DNA of 36,099 bases from an uncultured Faecalicoccus sp. GTDB taxonomy: Bacteria > Bacillota_I > Bacilli_A > Erysipelotrichales > Erysipelotrichaceae. The DNA lies in contig NZ_CALVGO010000010.1 of the NCBI RefSeq assembly GCF_944327125.1, forward strand, positions 1-36,099, read 5' to 3'. A program made the translations under genes and the position numbers. A model generated the notes under the pieces. That model saw only the letters and a program-made list of their open reading frames with translations, was not told where the DNA came from and made no database searches. Positions 1 through 7,451 of this stretch are shown piece by piece (within the stretch, counting starts at the first letter, position 1; every line of letters starts with the position of its first letter).

Positions 1-180
1 TTTGTGTGCCAGGAAGAAAGAAATATCAAGAAAACTTTTTTGGTCAAAGAGGTGTGGGAACTGTTAGAAATGACGCCTTACCGCTATAAAACTAAAAAAG
101 AATCTTTAGAAAAAGTTAAGACTTTGGATTCTTTAACGTTAACTTTTGATTTTATAATTAGAATATGGAGAAAAGTGTGA
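1..180 (+). CDS. 23S rRNA (guanine-N1) methyltransferase, RlmA-like, C-terminal fragment
   Basis: The window opens inside a reading frame whose last 59 codons are present; it ends at TGA 178-180. The tail contains a leucine/glutamate helix, then MTPYRYKT and a final strand ending FDFIIRIWRKV. The MTP-(Y/F) motif about 35 residues from the end, followed by a strand closing in (I/H)xW, matches what I know of the C-terminus of RlmA-type SAM-dependent guanine methyltransferases acting on 23S rRNA helix 35. The catalytic Rossmann domain lies outside the window, so this rests on the tail alone. The stop codon overlaps the next gene, also an rRNA methyltransferase, which suggests a two-gene rRNA-modification unit. 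Another class I methyltransferase remains possible. Confidence 0.6.
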   Translation, partial: FVCQEERNIKKTFLVKEVWELLEMTPYRYKTKKESLEKVKTLDSLTLTFDFIIRIWRKV

Positions 181-1472
181 AGACAACGATTAAAAAGTGG
201 GGTATCAACGGAGAAGGAATTGCCTATATCAAAGGCAAACCTGTGTTTATCGATGGGGCGATTCCCGGCGAACTGGTAGAATTCTCTGTTGCAGAAGAAA
301 AAGAAAAATATGAGATAGGGAAATTGGAAAACGTTATACAGCCATCCAATTTACGGCATTCACGCCCTTGTCAGGTTCAGGAATGTCAGGGCTGTTCCTT
401 GATGCATGTAAATTATAAGGGACAATGTAAGATGAAGGAGGCTATCTTAAAACAGACATTGGCCAAGTATGCCGGTTATACAAAAAAGATAGCACCAATC
501 ATCAAGAATGAAAGAGTACTGGGATATCGAAACAGCTGCAAGTTGCCCGTCAAGATGGTTGATCAAGTGATTCGAATCGGAATGTATCAAAATCGTTCCA
601 ATCAATTTGTTCCCTTGCCTCGTTGTATCGTACATCAGAAAAATTTGGAGATAGTTCGTCAAGAAATCGAAAGTTTGATGAATCAATTCCATCTCAAGGA
701 ATATGACAGTAAGACAAAAACCGGTATCCGTACTCTGGTCTTAAAAGAATTTGAAGAAAAAGTACAGGTGATCTTCGTAACGGGCGACATGGATCTTGAG
801 GAAAGCTTTATTCAGGAAGTTAGTCAGTTAAAGCCGGTTGGATCGATTTGGCAAAGCATCAAGACGGATTCCAGTATCGATATTTTTGGGAAAACGATGC
901 GACACCTGGCAAAAGACAAAGATATGAAGATTCATCTTCACCAGTATACATTGAATTTATTGCCGCGCTCTTTTTATCAGCTGAATACGAGGCAGGCTGT
1001 TGTACTGTATGATTATGTTCAAAGTCTGGTCAGGCCCTGCCGTTTTATCGTGGAAGCCTACAGCGGGATTGGAGCGATGAGCCTGATGGTTTCTTCCAAG
1101 GCCAAGCGGGTACTGGGAATCGAAGTGATAGAAGATGCCGTGATCAATGCCAATCAGAATGCCAGAAACAATCATCTGGAACACGTATCATTCGTCTGTG
1201 ATGATGCGGCCAATGCGTTTTTAAAAATCAGGGACAAGGTGGAGTGTCTGATCGTGGATCCTCCTCGAAGCGGATTGGACAGCTCGATGCGGCAGGCGAT
1301 TTTAAAGAAAAAGCCGTCACAGTTGATTTATATCTCTTGCAATCCTTCCACCCTGGCAAAGAATTTGAAGGAATTAAAACAGGTATATCATATCGTATCG
1401 GTGCAGCCTTTTGACATGTTTTCTCAGACCCAGCATGTCGAGACGGTGTGCCTTTTAGAAAAGAAAAAGTAA
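177..1472 (+). CDS. rlmCD: 23S rRNA (uracil-5)-methyltransferase, RlmCD/TrmA family
   Basis: This is a SAM-dependent RNA m5U methyltransferase. An N-terminal TRAM-like RNA-binding domain fills roughly residues 1-55. A cysteine cluster follows (CQVQECQGC), typical of the [4Fe-4S] site of RumA-type enzymes. The C-terminal Rossmann domain carries VEAYSGIGAMSL (SAM binding), DPPRSGLD and the catalytic-cysteine motif YISCNPSTL. Length (431 aa) is normal. The upstream ATG at 165 has no ribosome binding site, whereas GTG 177 has GGAG at 167-170 six bases before it and forms a GTGA overlap with the preceding stop, so I prefer GTG 177. In Bacillota a single enzyme often modifies both U747 and U1939; which site this one uses cannot be read from sequence. 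Confidence 0.88.
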   Translation: MKTTIKKWGINGEGIAYIKGKPVFIDGAIPGELVEFSVAEEKEKYEIGKLENVIQPSNLRHSRPCQVQECQGCSLMHVNYKGQCKMKEAILKQTLAKYAGYTKKIAPIIKNERVLGYRNSCKLPVKMVDQVIRIGMYQNRSNQFVPLPRCIVHQKNLEIVRQEIESLMNQFHLKEYDSKTKTGIRTLVLKEFEEKVQVIFVTGDMDLEESFIQEVSQLKPVGSIWQSIKTDSSIDIFGKTMRHLAKDKDMKIHLHQYTLNLLPRSFYQLNTRQAVVLYDYVQSLVRPCRFIVEAYSGIGAMSLMVSSKAKRVLGIEVIEDAVINANQNARNNHLEHVSFVCDDAANAFLKIRDKVECLIVDPPRSGLDSSMRQAILKKKPSQLIYISCNPSTLAKNLKELKQVYHIVSVQPFDMFSQTQHVETVCLLEKKK

Positions 1473-1489
1473 GACAGGAAGGAGAAGCT

Positions 1490-2218
1490 ATGAGATTGAG
1501 ACAATGGATAGGATTTTTATTGACGATTCTTATTATATGGCTGTTGGCTTCGTATGTGATCGATAATTCGATCATATTGCCAGATCCCATTCTGGTAGGA
1601 CAAACAATGGTTTCACAGCTTTGTTCTACGGAACTGTATCAGTCTTTGGGAATCACTTTGATACGTGTTGTTTTTTCGGTGACATTGTCCTTTCTGTTTG
1701 CTTTTGTTCTTTCGTTTGTCATGACTCACTATAAAGGCGTTCGCCCTTATTTTGATCAGATTCTTCTTTTTATAAGAAGTATTCCCAATGTGACCTTTGT
1801 GATTCTTCTTTTGTTCTGGATCAATCGGGAAATGAGCATCTATGTGGTTTCCTTTTTGCTGCTGTTTCCAATTTTTTATCAGAATCTGGCTGAATCCATT
1901 GAGGACATTCAAATGAAGAGACATGATTTTTTGATCATTTATCCGCAGTCTCTTTTTACTCAGATCAAATACGTGTATGTTCCGGAATTGAAATCGGCGA
2001 TTTCTTCTGGCTGGATCACTTGTTCATCACTGGGGTTCAAGGTCGTGGTTATGGCAGAGATCTTAACTTCGATTTCTGCTGGAGTGGGTTATAAAATGCA
2101 GTTTTCACGCTTAAATATCGACTTAGCAGGTGTTATGGCGTGGACAATTTGGCTATTGATTTGTGTTAGCATTTTTAATAAACTATTAAAGAAAGTTTTA
2201 AAAATGCTTTTTAGCTAA
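1490..2218 (+). CDS. ABC transporter permease, SsuC/TauC/ThiX-like
   Basis: This is a 242-residue integral membrane permease of the binding-protein-dependent type. It has about six hydrophobic segments: an N-terminal one in the first 25 residues, others near 60-85 and 100-145, and two in the last 50. A cytoplasmic EAA-like loop (YVYVPELKSAISSGW) would contact an ATPase. The layout and the VVMAEILTSISAGVGY stretch resemble permeases for sulfonates, nitrate, taurine or thiamine precursors. The start is ATG 1490 with AAGGAG at 1479-1484; an earlier in-frame ATG at 1448 lies inside the upstream gene. No ATPase or binding-protein gene is adjacent, so the substrate is unknown and partners must be elsewhere or lost. 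Confidence 0.8.
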   Translation: MRLRQWIGFLLTILIIWLLASYVIDNSIILPDPILVGQTMVSQLCSTELYQSLGITLIRVVFSVTLSFLFAFVLSFVMTHYKGVRPYFDQILLFIRSIPNVTFVILLLFWINREMSIYVVSFLLLFPIFYQNLAESIEDIQMKRHDFLIIYPQSLFTQIKYVYVPELKSAISSGWITCSSLGFKVVVMAEILTSISAGVGYKMQFSRLNIDLAGVMAWTIWLLICVSIFNKLLKKVLKMLFS

Positions 2219-2230
2219 GGAGGACTTTCT

Positions 2231-3172
2231 ATGATCAGTATTCTGGTTCCTGTATATAATGTAGGCGATTACCTTTCTCGATGCCTGGATTCTATATTAG
2301 GACAGACGTTTAAAGATTTTGAAATCGTGATCGTAAACGACGGATCGAAGGATCATTCCCAAAAGATTGCACAGAAGTATGCAGAACGTCATGACTGTAT
2401 ACGTTTATATAACTATAAGAATGCCGGTATTTCCACTACACGAAATCGTTTATTGGAACATGCTTCGGGTGACTATGTGATGTTTGTGGACAGTGATGAC
2501 TACATTCATCCCAAGACATTGGAGACCATGATGAACATCATGATCCAAAGAGATTGTGACATCGTTTGCTGCGGTTATTCGATGGATTATCGATTGGGGT
2601 CGTTTTACCGTAAAGTGGAAACAAAACCGGTTTTGACGAAGATGGAAGCACTGCGCTCTTTGGCTGAAAACAAAGGGATGAACAACTATCCGTGGGCCAA
2701 GCTTTTTAAAAAGTCTTGTTTTGACAATGTCCGTTTTCCAGAATCTCTGCGTGGTTTTGAAGATACTTATACGATCTTTAAGGCCATCAACAATGCTGCG
2801 CGGATCGGGTGTACGCCGAAGCGTTTTTATCACTATGTTCAGCATACGGGTTCTTTGACCCATCATATGGATCTGGAAGAGGCTTACGATATGCGCCGGG
2901 CGTATGAATATCAGGAAAATTATCTGCACCGACTCTATCCGGAAGAGAACTTTAAATACGACACGCATTTGGTCAATAGTGATTTTGTGATCTTATATAC
3001 AATCTTTATGTATTACACAAAAAAAGAAAGACCGAAATATACACCGTGTTCTGTAAACTGGAAAAACGTAAATCCTTTTACACATTTGGCCTATGAACTT
3101 TTTAAGAATCTTTGTGCAGTGCGTTACGGGTGGTCCAAGAAAAGTGCCCAGGAGTTTAACGAATGGCTGTAA
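2231..3172 (+). CDS. Family 2 glycosyltransferase
   Basis: This is a 313-residue GT-A fold glycosyltransferase. The N-terminus ISILVPVYNVGDYLSRCLDS is the classic GT2 nucleotide-sugar binding strand and helix. It is followed by VNDGSKD (about residue 37) and the metal-binding DxD-type motif DSDDYI (about residue 86). The C-terminal 100 residues form an acceptor region typical of EpsH/CapJ-like enzymes, and no membrane segment is obvious. It probably adds a sugar to a cell-surface polysaccharide or teichoic acid; donor and acceptor cannot be inferred. A strong AAGGAGGA at 2217-2224 precedes ATG 2231, 12 bases after the permease stop, and the following acetyltransferase gene overlaps its end by 10 bases. 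Confidence 0.88.
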   Translation: MISILVPVYNVGDYLSRCLDSILGQTFKDFEIVIVNDGSKDHSQKIAQKYAERHDCIRLYNYKNAGISTTRNRLLEHASGDYVMFVDSDDYIHPKTLETMMNIMIQRDCDIVCCGYSMDYRLGSFYRKVETKPVLTKMEALRSLAENKGMNNYPWAKLFKKSCFDNVRFPESLRGFEDTYTIFKAINNAARIGCTPKRFYHYVQHTGSLTHHMDLEEAYDMRRAYEYQENYLHRLYPEENFKYDTHLVNSDFVILYTIFMYYTKKERPKYTPCSVNWKNVNPFTHLAYELFKNLCAVRYGWSKKSAQEFNEWL

Positions 3173-3648
3173 GACACGCGACATTAGAAGATATGGATGT
3201 CTTGATGGAAATCTATGCCAGGGCTCGTGCTTTTATGAGGGCTTCGGGCAATCCTACACAATGGAAAGAAGGCTATCCAAGTAAAAAGATTCTCTTAAAG
3301 GATATGGAAAAAGACCGGCTGTATGTCTATGAGATCGATGGACAAGTCGAAGGCAGTTTTGTGTTTTTTATTGGGGAAGATCCCAACTATAAGAAAATTG
3401 ATGGACAATGGCTCAATGATGAGCCTTATGGAGTGATCCATCGCATTGCCACAAGAGGACGGGTTCCTCATGTGGGTCAGAAAATCATCGATTCTTGTTT
3501 TGAGAAAATCCATAATCTTCGTATGGATACGCATGAGGACAATCAACCTATGCAGAATCTTTTAAAGAGAAATGGATTTGTTCATACAGGAACGATCGTA
3601 TTGTTAGAGGTCAATGAGCCAAGACTGGCTTTTCAGGCCGTTCGATAA
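3163..3648 (+). CDS. GNAT-family N-acetyltransferase
   Basis: This 161-residue protein has a GNAT-like layout. The N-terminal strand and helix (VRHATLEDMDVLMEIYARAR) is followed by a central acidic strand region. A degenerate acetyl-CoA loop (HRIATRGRVPHVGQKI, about residues 103-118) comes next, then the usual DTHEDNQPMQNLLKRNGF segment near the end, where N-x-x-M/A-x-x-L-x-x-x-G-F is characteristic. It should transfer an acetyl group from acetyl-CoA to an amine; the substrate is unknown. The start at ATG 3163 has AGGAG at 3150-3154 inside the glycosyltransferase gene, so the two are probably translationally coupled. It occupies the place where ylxM often precedes ffh in Bacillota, but it is not YlxM, which is a helix-turn-helix protein. 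Confidence 0.8.
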   Translation: MAVRHATLEDMDVLMEIYARARAFMRASGNPTQWKEGYPSKKILLKDMEKDRLYVYEIDGQVEGSFVFFIGEDPNYKKIDGQWLNDEPYGVIHRIATRGRVPHVGQKIIDSCFEKIHNLRMDTHEDNQPMQNLLKRNGFVHTGTIVLLEVNEPRLAFQAVR

Positions 3649-3667
3649 TTAGTTTGGAGTGAAGAAA

Positions 3668-5086
3668 ATGGCTTTTGAATCATTAAGTGATCGATTAAGC
3701 AAAGCGCTGAAGAATATTACCGGTCAGGGGAAACTGACGGAATCCAATATGAACGACATGCTCAAGGAAGTGCGCATGTCTTTGTTGGAAGCGGATGTAA
3801 ACTATACCGTCGTTAAAGATTTTATTGCCTCTGTTAAAGAAAAAGCTTTAGGACAGGAAGTGATTGACTCTGTCAATCCAGGACAGATGGTCGTTAAGAT
3901 CGTTCACGATGAGATCCAGAAATTGCTTGGGGATGGAGATGCCCGTCTGAATTTGAAGAAAAGCGGTATTTCCACTTTGATGATGGTGGGTCTTCAGGGG
4001 ACTGGTAAAACAACAGCCAGTGCCAAGATTGCCCGATTCTGTAAAGACAAGTTAAAAAAACGTGTGCTTTTAGTAGCCTGTGACGTGGTGCGCCCGGCGG
4101 CTATTGAACAGCTGCAGACCTTAGGGGCTTCCATCGATGTAGAGGTATTCTCTTTAGGCGTATCGGTCAATGCGGTTGAAACGGCCAGACAGGCTTTGGC
4201 CTATGCCAGAGAAAGACAAAAAGACCTTGTGATTTTTGATACGGCGGGTCGTCTGCATGTGGATCAGGAATTGATGGATGAGCTTTCACAAATGAAGGCC
4301 ATCGTTGAGCCGGATGATATTCTCTTGAGCGTGGATGCCATGTCGGGGCAGGATATTGTCACTGTTGCCGGTGAATTTAACGAAAAGCTCTCCATTACAG
4401 GGCTCGTAGTCACTAAGATGGATGGCGATGCCCGCGGCGGTGGTTTGTTGTCGGTTCGTTCCATAACCGATGTGCCGGTATTGTTTGTATCCAACGGAGA
4501 AAAAGTGGAGGACCTGGAAGAATTCCATCCAGACCGTATGGCCGATCGAATTCTTGGCATGGGGGACATCGTTACTTTGGTGGAACAGGCCCAGGAAAAA
4601 CTGGATATGGAAGTCCAGAAGAAAACGGTCAACCGTATGTCAAAAGGAATCTTCACGTTCAACGATATGCTGGATCAGTTTGGTCAGGTGCAGAAGATGG
4701 GCTCCATGCAGAATATGCTGAAGATGATTCCGGGCTTGGGAAAAATGGTCAATAAGATCGATGATGAAAAGATGAATGATTCTTTCAAGCGTTCTCGTGC
4801 CATTATTGAATCTATGACACCTTACGAACGTGAAAATCCATCCTGTCTGAAGGCAAGCCGTAAAACACGTATTGCCAGAGGGGCTGGGGTAAAGGTGATG
4901 GAAGTCAACCGCCTGATTTCTCAGCTGGAACAGATGCAGATGATGACAAAGATGATGTCTTCTGGCGGAATGCCGAATATGAGTGCTTTGCAGGGAATGC
5001 AAAGAGGGGGCGGCCTTCAGGGCACCAGCAAACATGCGGGCAGCAAGAAGCAGAAGAAGTCCAAGAAAAAGAAGAAGAAAAAATAG
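3668..5086 (+). CDS. ffh: Signal recognition particle GTPase Ffh
   Basis: This is the SRP54 homologue that binds signal sequences and SRP RNA and, with FtsY, targets ribosomes to the membrane. The N-terminal helical bundle (residues 1-90) is followed by the GTPase G domain: P-loop GLQGTGKTT at 108-116, then DTAGRLHVD, TKMDGDARGG and the methionine-rich M domain. The M domain contains SMTPYERENPSCL...SRKTRIARGAG, the SRP RNA-binding helix-turn-helix. The C-terminus is a run of lysines. Length is 472 aa. GTG 3659 lies in frame upstream, but ATG 3668 has GGAG at 3656-3659 with 8-base spacing and gives the canonical MAFESLSDRL start. The usual upstream neighbour ylxM is absent. Confidence 0.97.
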   Translation: MAFESLSDRLSKALKNITGQGKLTESNMNDMLKEVRMSLLEADVNYTVVKDFIASVKEKALGQEVIDSVNPGQMVVKIVHDEIQKLLGDGDARLNLKKSGISTLMMVGLQGTGKTTASAKIARFCKDKLKKRVLLVACDVVRPAAIEQLQTLGASIDVEVFSLGVSVNAVETARQALAYARERQKDLVIFDTAGRLHVDQELMDELSQMKAIVEPDDILLSVDAMSGQDIVTVAGEFNEKLSITGLVVTKMDGDARGGGLLSVRSITDVPVLFVSNGEKVEDLEEFHPDRMADRILGMGDIVTLVEQAQEKLDMEVQKKTVNRMSKGIFTFNDMLDQFGQVQKMGSMQNMLKMIPGLGKMVNKIDDEKMNDSFKRSRAIIESMTPYERENPSCLKASRKTRIARGAGVKVMEVNRLISQLEQMQMMTKMMSSGGMPNMSALQGMQRGGGLQGTSKHAGSKKQKKSKKKKKKK

Positions 5087-5088
5087 AA

Positions 5089-5120
5089 TGTCAAGCAAAA
5101 ATGCTTGACACTTTATTTTT
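5089..5120 (+). terminator. Intrinsic terminator after ffh
   Basis: A perfect 9-bp inverted repeat (TGTCAAGCA 5089-5097, TGCTTGACA 5102-5110, loop AAAA) is followed by CTTTATTTTT. It begins three bases after the ffh stop. The descending arm also contains TTGACA, which looks like the -35 element of the rpsP promoter. Confidence 0.75.
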
Positions 5121-5133
5121 GTTATGATAAATT
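5105..5133 (+). promoter_or_regulatory. Candidate sigma-A promoter for rpsP-khpA
   Basis: A consensus TTGACA at 5105-5110 lies 17 bases before TAAATT at 5128-5133. The -35 is perfect and the -10 is mediocre (four of six); an overlapping TATGAT at 5123-5128 has a better hexamer but a 12-base spacer. The -35 is embedded in the ffh terminator stem. Confidence 0.5.
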
Positions 5134-5164
5134 GTCTAGGCAACGAAAAGGAAGGTATTTATAT

Positions 5165-5431
5165 ATGGTTAAATTACGTTTAAAAAGAATGGGTAAAAAG
5201 GGACGTCCTTTCTACCGTATCGTAGCTGCAGATTCCAGAAGTCCTCGTGATGGACGAATCATTGAAGAAGTGGGAACTTACAACCCGATCGCATCTGAAG
5301 TCACTGTAAATAAAGAGTTGGCCATGAAATGGCTGAACAATGGTGCAAAACCTTCAGATACAGTTCGTTCTATCCTTTCTAAAGAAGGGATCATGAAAGA
5401 ATTCCACGAATCTAAAATGGTTAAGAAGTAA
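5165..5431 (+). CDS. rpsP: 30S ribosomal protein S16
   Basis: This small-subunit protein binds 16S rRNA early in 30S assembly. The 88-residue product begins [19 protein letters not shown] and contains [20 protein letters not shown], both diagnostic of bS16, and its length is typical. The start is ATG 5165 with a GGAAGG stretch ending about nine bases upstream; in-frame TTG codons further up would add residues never seen in S16. It is first in a two-gene unit with khpA, whose ATG overlaps the rpsP stop by one base (TAATG), the order found in Bacillus and relatives. Confidence 0.97.
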   Translation: MVKLRLKRMGKKGRPFYRIVAADSRSPRDGRIIEEVGTYNPIASEVTVNKELAMKWLNNGAKPSDTVRSILSKEGIMKEFHESKMVKK

Positions 5432-5679
5432 TGGTAGATTTAGAAAAAACATTAATGGATCTTTGCCTGCCGTTAGTTGATGATGCCAATGCACTTTCTG
5501 TAAAGACAATGACAAGCACCAATGAAAATGAAGTGTTGTTGTATGTCTACGCCAACAGTGAAGACGTGGCTCGTCTGATCGGCCGAAAAGGCATGATGGC
5601 AACCAGCATCCGTCAGATGATGTCGATTGCCGCACGAGATACAAAGAAAAGGATTTCTGTTAAATTTGAAGCATACTAG
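5431..5679 (+). CDS. khpA: KH-domain RNA-binding protein KhpA
   Basis: This 82-residue protein consists of a single KH domain. The GxxG RNA-binding loop is GRKG within ARLIGRKGMMATSIRQMM (about residues 48-65). KhpA (YlqC) pairs with KhpB/Jag in several Bacillota, where the complex binds RNA and affects cell division and elongation; this is family knowledge rather than something seen here. The start overlaps the rpsP stop, and the conserved position between rpsP and rimM supports the assignment. The stop codon TAG forms part of the stem of the following terminator. The ylqD gene found after it in Bacillus is missing. Confidence 0.93.
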   Translation: MVDLEKTLMDLCLPLVDDANALSVKTMTSTNENEVLLYVYANSEDVARLIGRKGMMATSIRQMMSIAARDTKKRISVKFEAY

Positions 5680-5704
5680 GATGTGAAAACATCCTAATTT
5701 TTTT
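5677..5704 (+). terminator. Intrinsic terminator after khpA
   Basis: An 8-bp perfect stem (TAGGATGT 5677-5684, ACATCCTA 5689-5696) with a GAAA tetraloop is followed by eight T residues. The khpA stop codon TAG is the first three bases of the stem. It stands between khpA and rimM, so it may act as a partial terminator within the cluster. Confidence 0.8.
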
Positions 5705-5717
5705 AAGGGTGAGATTT

Positions 5718-6206
5718 ATGATCAAAGTGGGTACGATTATCAATACACATGGACTAAAAGGGGAATGCAAGATCTATCTGACGACCGATGATGTAAAGGA
5801 TCGTTTCCGTCAGGGGCGAATTTTATATCTGAAGGATGGAAAGCCATTAACGGTGACTGGTTTTCGCATGCAAAAAGGATTTGGCTATGCGAAATTTGAA
5901 GAGATCAAAGATATTGATGAGGCACAAAAATATAAAACATTTGATTTGTTCATTCGAAAAGAAGACCTTCCATCTTTGGAACAAGGCGTCTATTATTATC
6001 ACGAGCTGATGGATTGTCAGGTTATCGATGAAAAAGGAATTTCTGCCGGATGTGTGGTGGATATCCTTGAAACGGGAACGCATATCGTATTGCGCGTTCA
6101 AGACGAAGAGTCTTCATTCCTGCTTCCTTTTGTTCCTGCCTTTATTTCCAATGTAGATAAAGAAAACCGTATTATTTATTTTAAAGACATGGAGGGGCTC
6201 CGATGA
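5718..6206 (+). CDS. rimM: 16S rRNA processing protein RimM
   Basis: RimM helps mature the 3' domain of 16S rRNA and binds S19. The 162-residue product opens IKVGTIINTHGLKGECKI, the RimM N-terminal beta-barrel signature. A C-terminal PRC-barrel domain includes YYHELMDCQVID and the late LLPFVPAFISNVD motif. The start is ATG 5718 with AAGGGTGAG just upstream; GTG 5709 is in frame but lies inside that ribosome binding site. The 3' end overlaps trmD by four bases (ATGA), the classic rimM-trmD coupling. Confidence 0.96.
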   Translation: MIKVGTIINTHGLKGECKIYLTTDDVKDRFRQGRILYLKDGKPLTVTGFRMQKGFGYAKFEEIKDIDEAQKYKTFDLFIRKEDLPSLEQGVYYYHELMDCQVIDEKGISAGCVVDILETGTHIVLRVQDEESSFLLPFVPAFISNVDKENRIIYFKDMEGLR

Positions 6207-6931
6207 AAATTACCGTGTTGACGCTTTTTCCCGAATACTTTGAAACACTGCTAGGATCCAGCATTATCGGAAGGGCCTATGCCGCTGGAAAATTCGAGTT
6301 CGAATGCATTGATTTTCGTCAATTTACCAAGGAAAAACATGGCCATGTGGACGATACTCCCTATGGAGGCGGGGCCGGAATGGTATTGATGTGCCAGCCG
6401 GTGATCGATGCGTTAAACAGTGTACGCACGCCGGAAAGTACGGTGATCTTATTGAGCCCTCAGGGAAAGACCTTTAAACACGCCGTTGCCAGAGATCTGG
6501 CTTTAAAGGAGCATCTGATTTTTATTTGCGGACACTACGAAGGCTTCGATGAAAGGATTCGAAGCTATGTGGATATGCAGCTTTCGTTAGGAGACTTTGT
6601 ACTGACGGGAGGAGAACCCGCCTGCATGGTGATGTGTGATGCGATCCTTCGTCTTCTTCCGGGCACGATTCGTCAAGATAGTTTTGAAGACGATTCGTTT
6701 TCCAACGGTTTACTGGAATATCCGCAATATACTCGTCCTGAAATCTATGATGGGAAAAAGGTGCCGGATGTCTTGTTGAGCGGGCATCATGCCAATATAA
6801 AAAAATGGCGCCGGCAAATGGCTCTGAAGAACACATGGCTCCATCGTCCTGATTTACTGGAAACCGCAGATCTGGACGAGGAAGATCGAACATTTCTTTC
6901 AAAAATGATTGAAAACGAAGATCAACTATGA
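6203..6931 (+). CDS. trmD: tRNA (guanine-37-N1)-methyltransferase TrmD
   Basis: TrmD makes m1G37 next to the anticodon and so prevents +1 frameshifting. The SPOUT-family trefoil knot motifs are visible: LLSPQGKTFKHAVARDLA, FICGHYEGFDERI and LGDFVLTGGEPA, which together bind SAM in a bent form. Length is 242 aa, within the usual range. Translation starts at ATG 6203 inside the rimM stop, with GGAGGGG upstream. The likely promoter of rplS lies in its last 25 bases, so rplS can be transcribed separately. Confidence 0.97.
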   Translation: MKITVLTLFPEYFETLLGSSIIGRAYAAGKFEFECIDFRQFTKEKHGHVDDTPYGGGAGMVLMCQPVIDALNSVRTPESTVILLSPQGKTFKHAVARDLALKEHLIFICGHYEGFDERIRSYVDMQLSLGDFVLTGGEPACMVMCDAILRLLPGTIRQDSFEDDSFSNGLLEYPQYTRPEIYDGKKVPDVLLSGHHANIKKWRRQMALKNTWLHRPDLLETADLDEEDRTFLSKMIENEDQL

Positions 6932-6937
6932 TATTAT
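6909..6937 (+). promoter_or_regulatory. Promoter for rplS
   Basis: TTGAAA at 6909-6914 and TATTAT at 6932-6937 are separated by exactly 17 bases. The same pair of hexamers with the same spacing occurs in front of rpsB at 14775-14803. Start of transcription is expected near 6944, just before the structured rplS leader. Confidence 0.65.
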
Positions 6938-6942
6938 TTTGA

Positions 6943-7015
6943 AGCATTATTGCACGGTATTGTTCCGCTGACACGATGTGTGAATGAACAAGCTAGCCGT
7001 ATGGAAGAAAAGGAG
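6943..7015 (+). promoter_or_regulatory. Structured rplS leader, candidate L19 autoregulatory element
   Basis: The 5' untranslated region folds into three nested helices: ACGG 6954-6957 with CCGT 6997-7000, TTGTTC 6960-6965 with GAACAA 6986-6991, and ACAC 6971-6974 with GTGT 6978-6981 closed by a three-base loop. Bacillota carry a known L19 leader in this position, thought to let L19 repress its own synthesis. I assign it by position and foldability; I could not align it to the Rfam consensus. Confidence 0.55.
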
Positions 7016-7023
7016 GAACAAAG

Positions 7024-7371
7024 ATGAATTTAAATTTAGTTAACGAAATCACAAAATCACAGCTGAAAACGGATATTCCTTCATTCCGCTCTGGTAGTAC
7101 CGTTCGTGTACACGTACGTATCAAAGAGGGGGACAAGAGCCGTATCCAGGTTTTTGAAGGAGTTGTCATTGAACGAGTTGGCGGCGGTATTTCTGAAACA
7201 TTTACTGTTCGTAAAATGTCCAATGGTGTAGGTGTTGAGCGTAAATTCCCATTGCATTCACCAATCGTTGATAAAATTGAAGTGGTTCGTAACGGTAAGG
7301 TTCGTCGTAATAAATTGCATTATTTACGCGGTCGTTCCGGAAAAGCTGCTCGTCTTAAAGAAGTACGCTAA
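7024..7371 (+). CDS. rplS: 50S ribosomal protein L19
   Basis: L19 sits at the interface of the two ribosomal subunits. The 115-residue sequence contains [39 protein letters not shown] and [20 protein letters not shown], the nearly invariant core of bL19, ending in a basic [20 protein letters not shown] tail. Length is normal. AAGGAGG at 7010-7016 precedes ATG 7024. It has its own promoter and leader and a strong terminator, so it can be a single-gene unit within the rimM-trmD-rplS cluster. Confidence 0.98.
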   Translation: MNLNLVNEITKSQLKTDIPSFRSGSTVRVHVRIKEGDKSRIQVFEGVVIERVGGGISETFTVRKMSNGVGVERKFPLHSPIVDKIEVVRNGKVRRNKLHYLRGRSGKAARLKEVR

Positions 7372-7374
7372 TTC

Positions 7375-7404
7375 AATGCCGAGAAATCGGCATTTTTTCT
7401 TTTT
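7375..7404 (+). terminator. Intrinsic terminator after rplS
   Basis: ATGCCGA 7376-7382 pairs perfectly with TCGGCAT 7387-7393 around a GAAA tetraloop, extended by A7375-T7394, and is followed by TTTTTCTTTT. It begins four bases after the rplS stop. Confidence 0.85.
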
Positions 7405-7421
7405 GCCGATTAGTGTATAAT
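7393..7421 (+). promoter_or_regulatory. Candidate promoter for lepB
   Basis: A perfect TATAAT at 7416-7421 is preceded by TTAGTG, and 17 bases upstream the only -35 candidate is the T-tract of the rplS terminator (7393-7398). The 12-mer TTAGTGTATAAT is repeated exactly in front of pyrH, also behind a terminator T-tract. Confidence 0.5.
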
Positions 7422-7451
7422 ACACAATAGAAACGAAATGGGGTTTAGAAA

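Noticed and set aside
5030-5086. Lysine repeat at the end of ffh as a possible frameshift or sequencing artefact
   Set aside because: Basic C-terminal tails are common on Ffh, and the frame closes normally three bases before a clear terminator.
4640-5143. A 167-codon minus-strand frame over the 3' end of ffh
   Set aside because: Its leucine-rich end is only the complement of the Ffh lysine tail. The + strand gene carries every Ffh motif.
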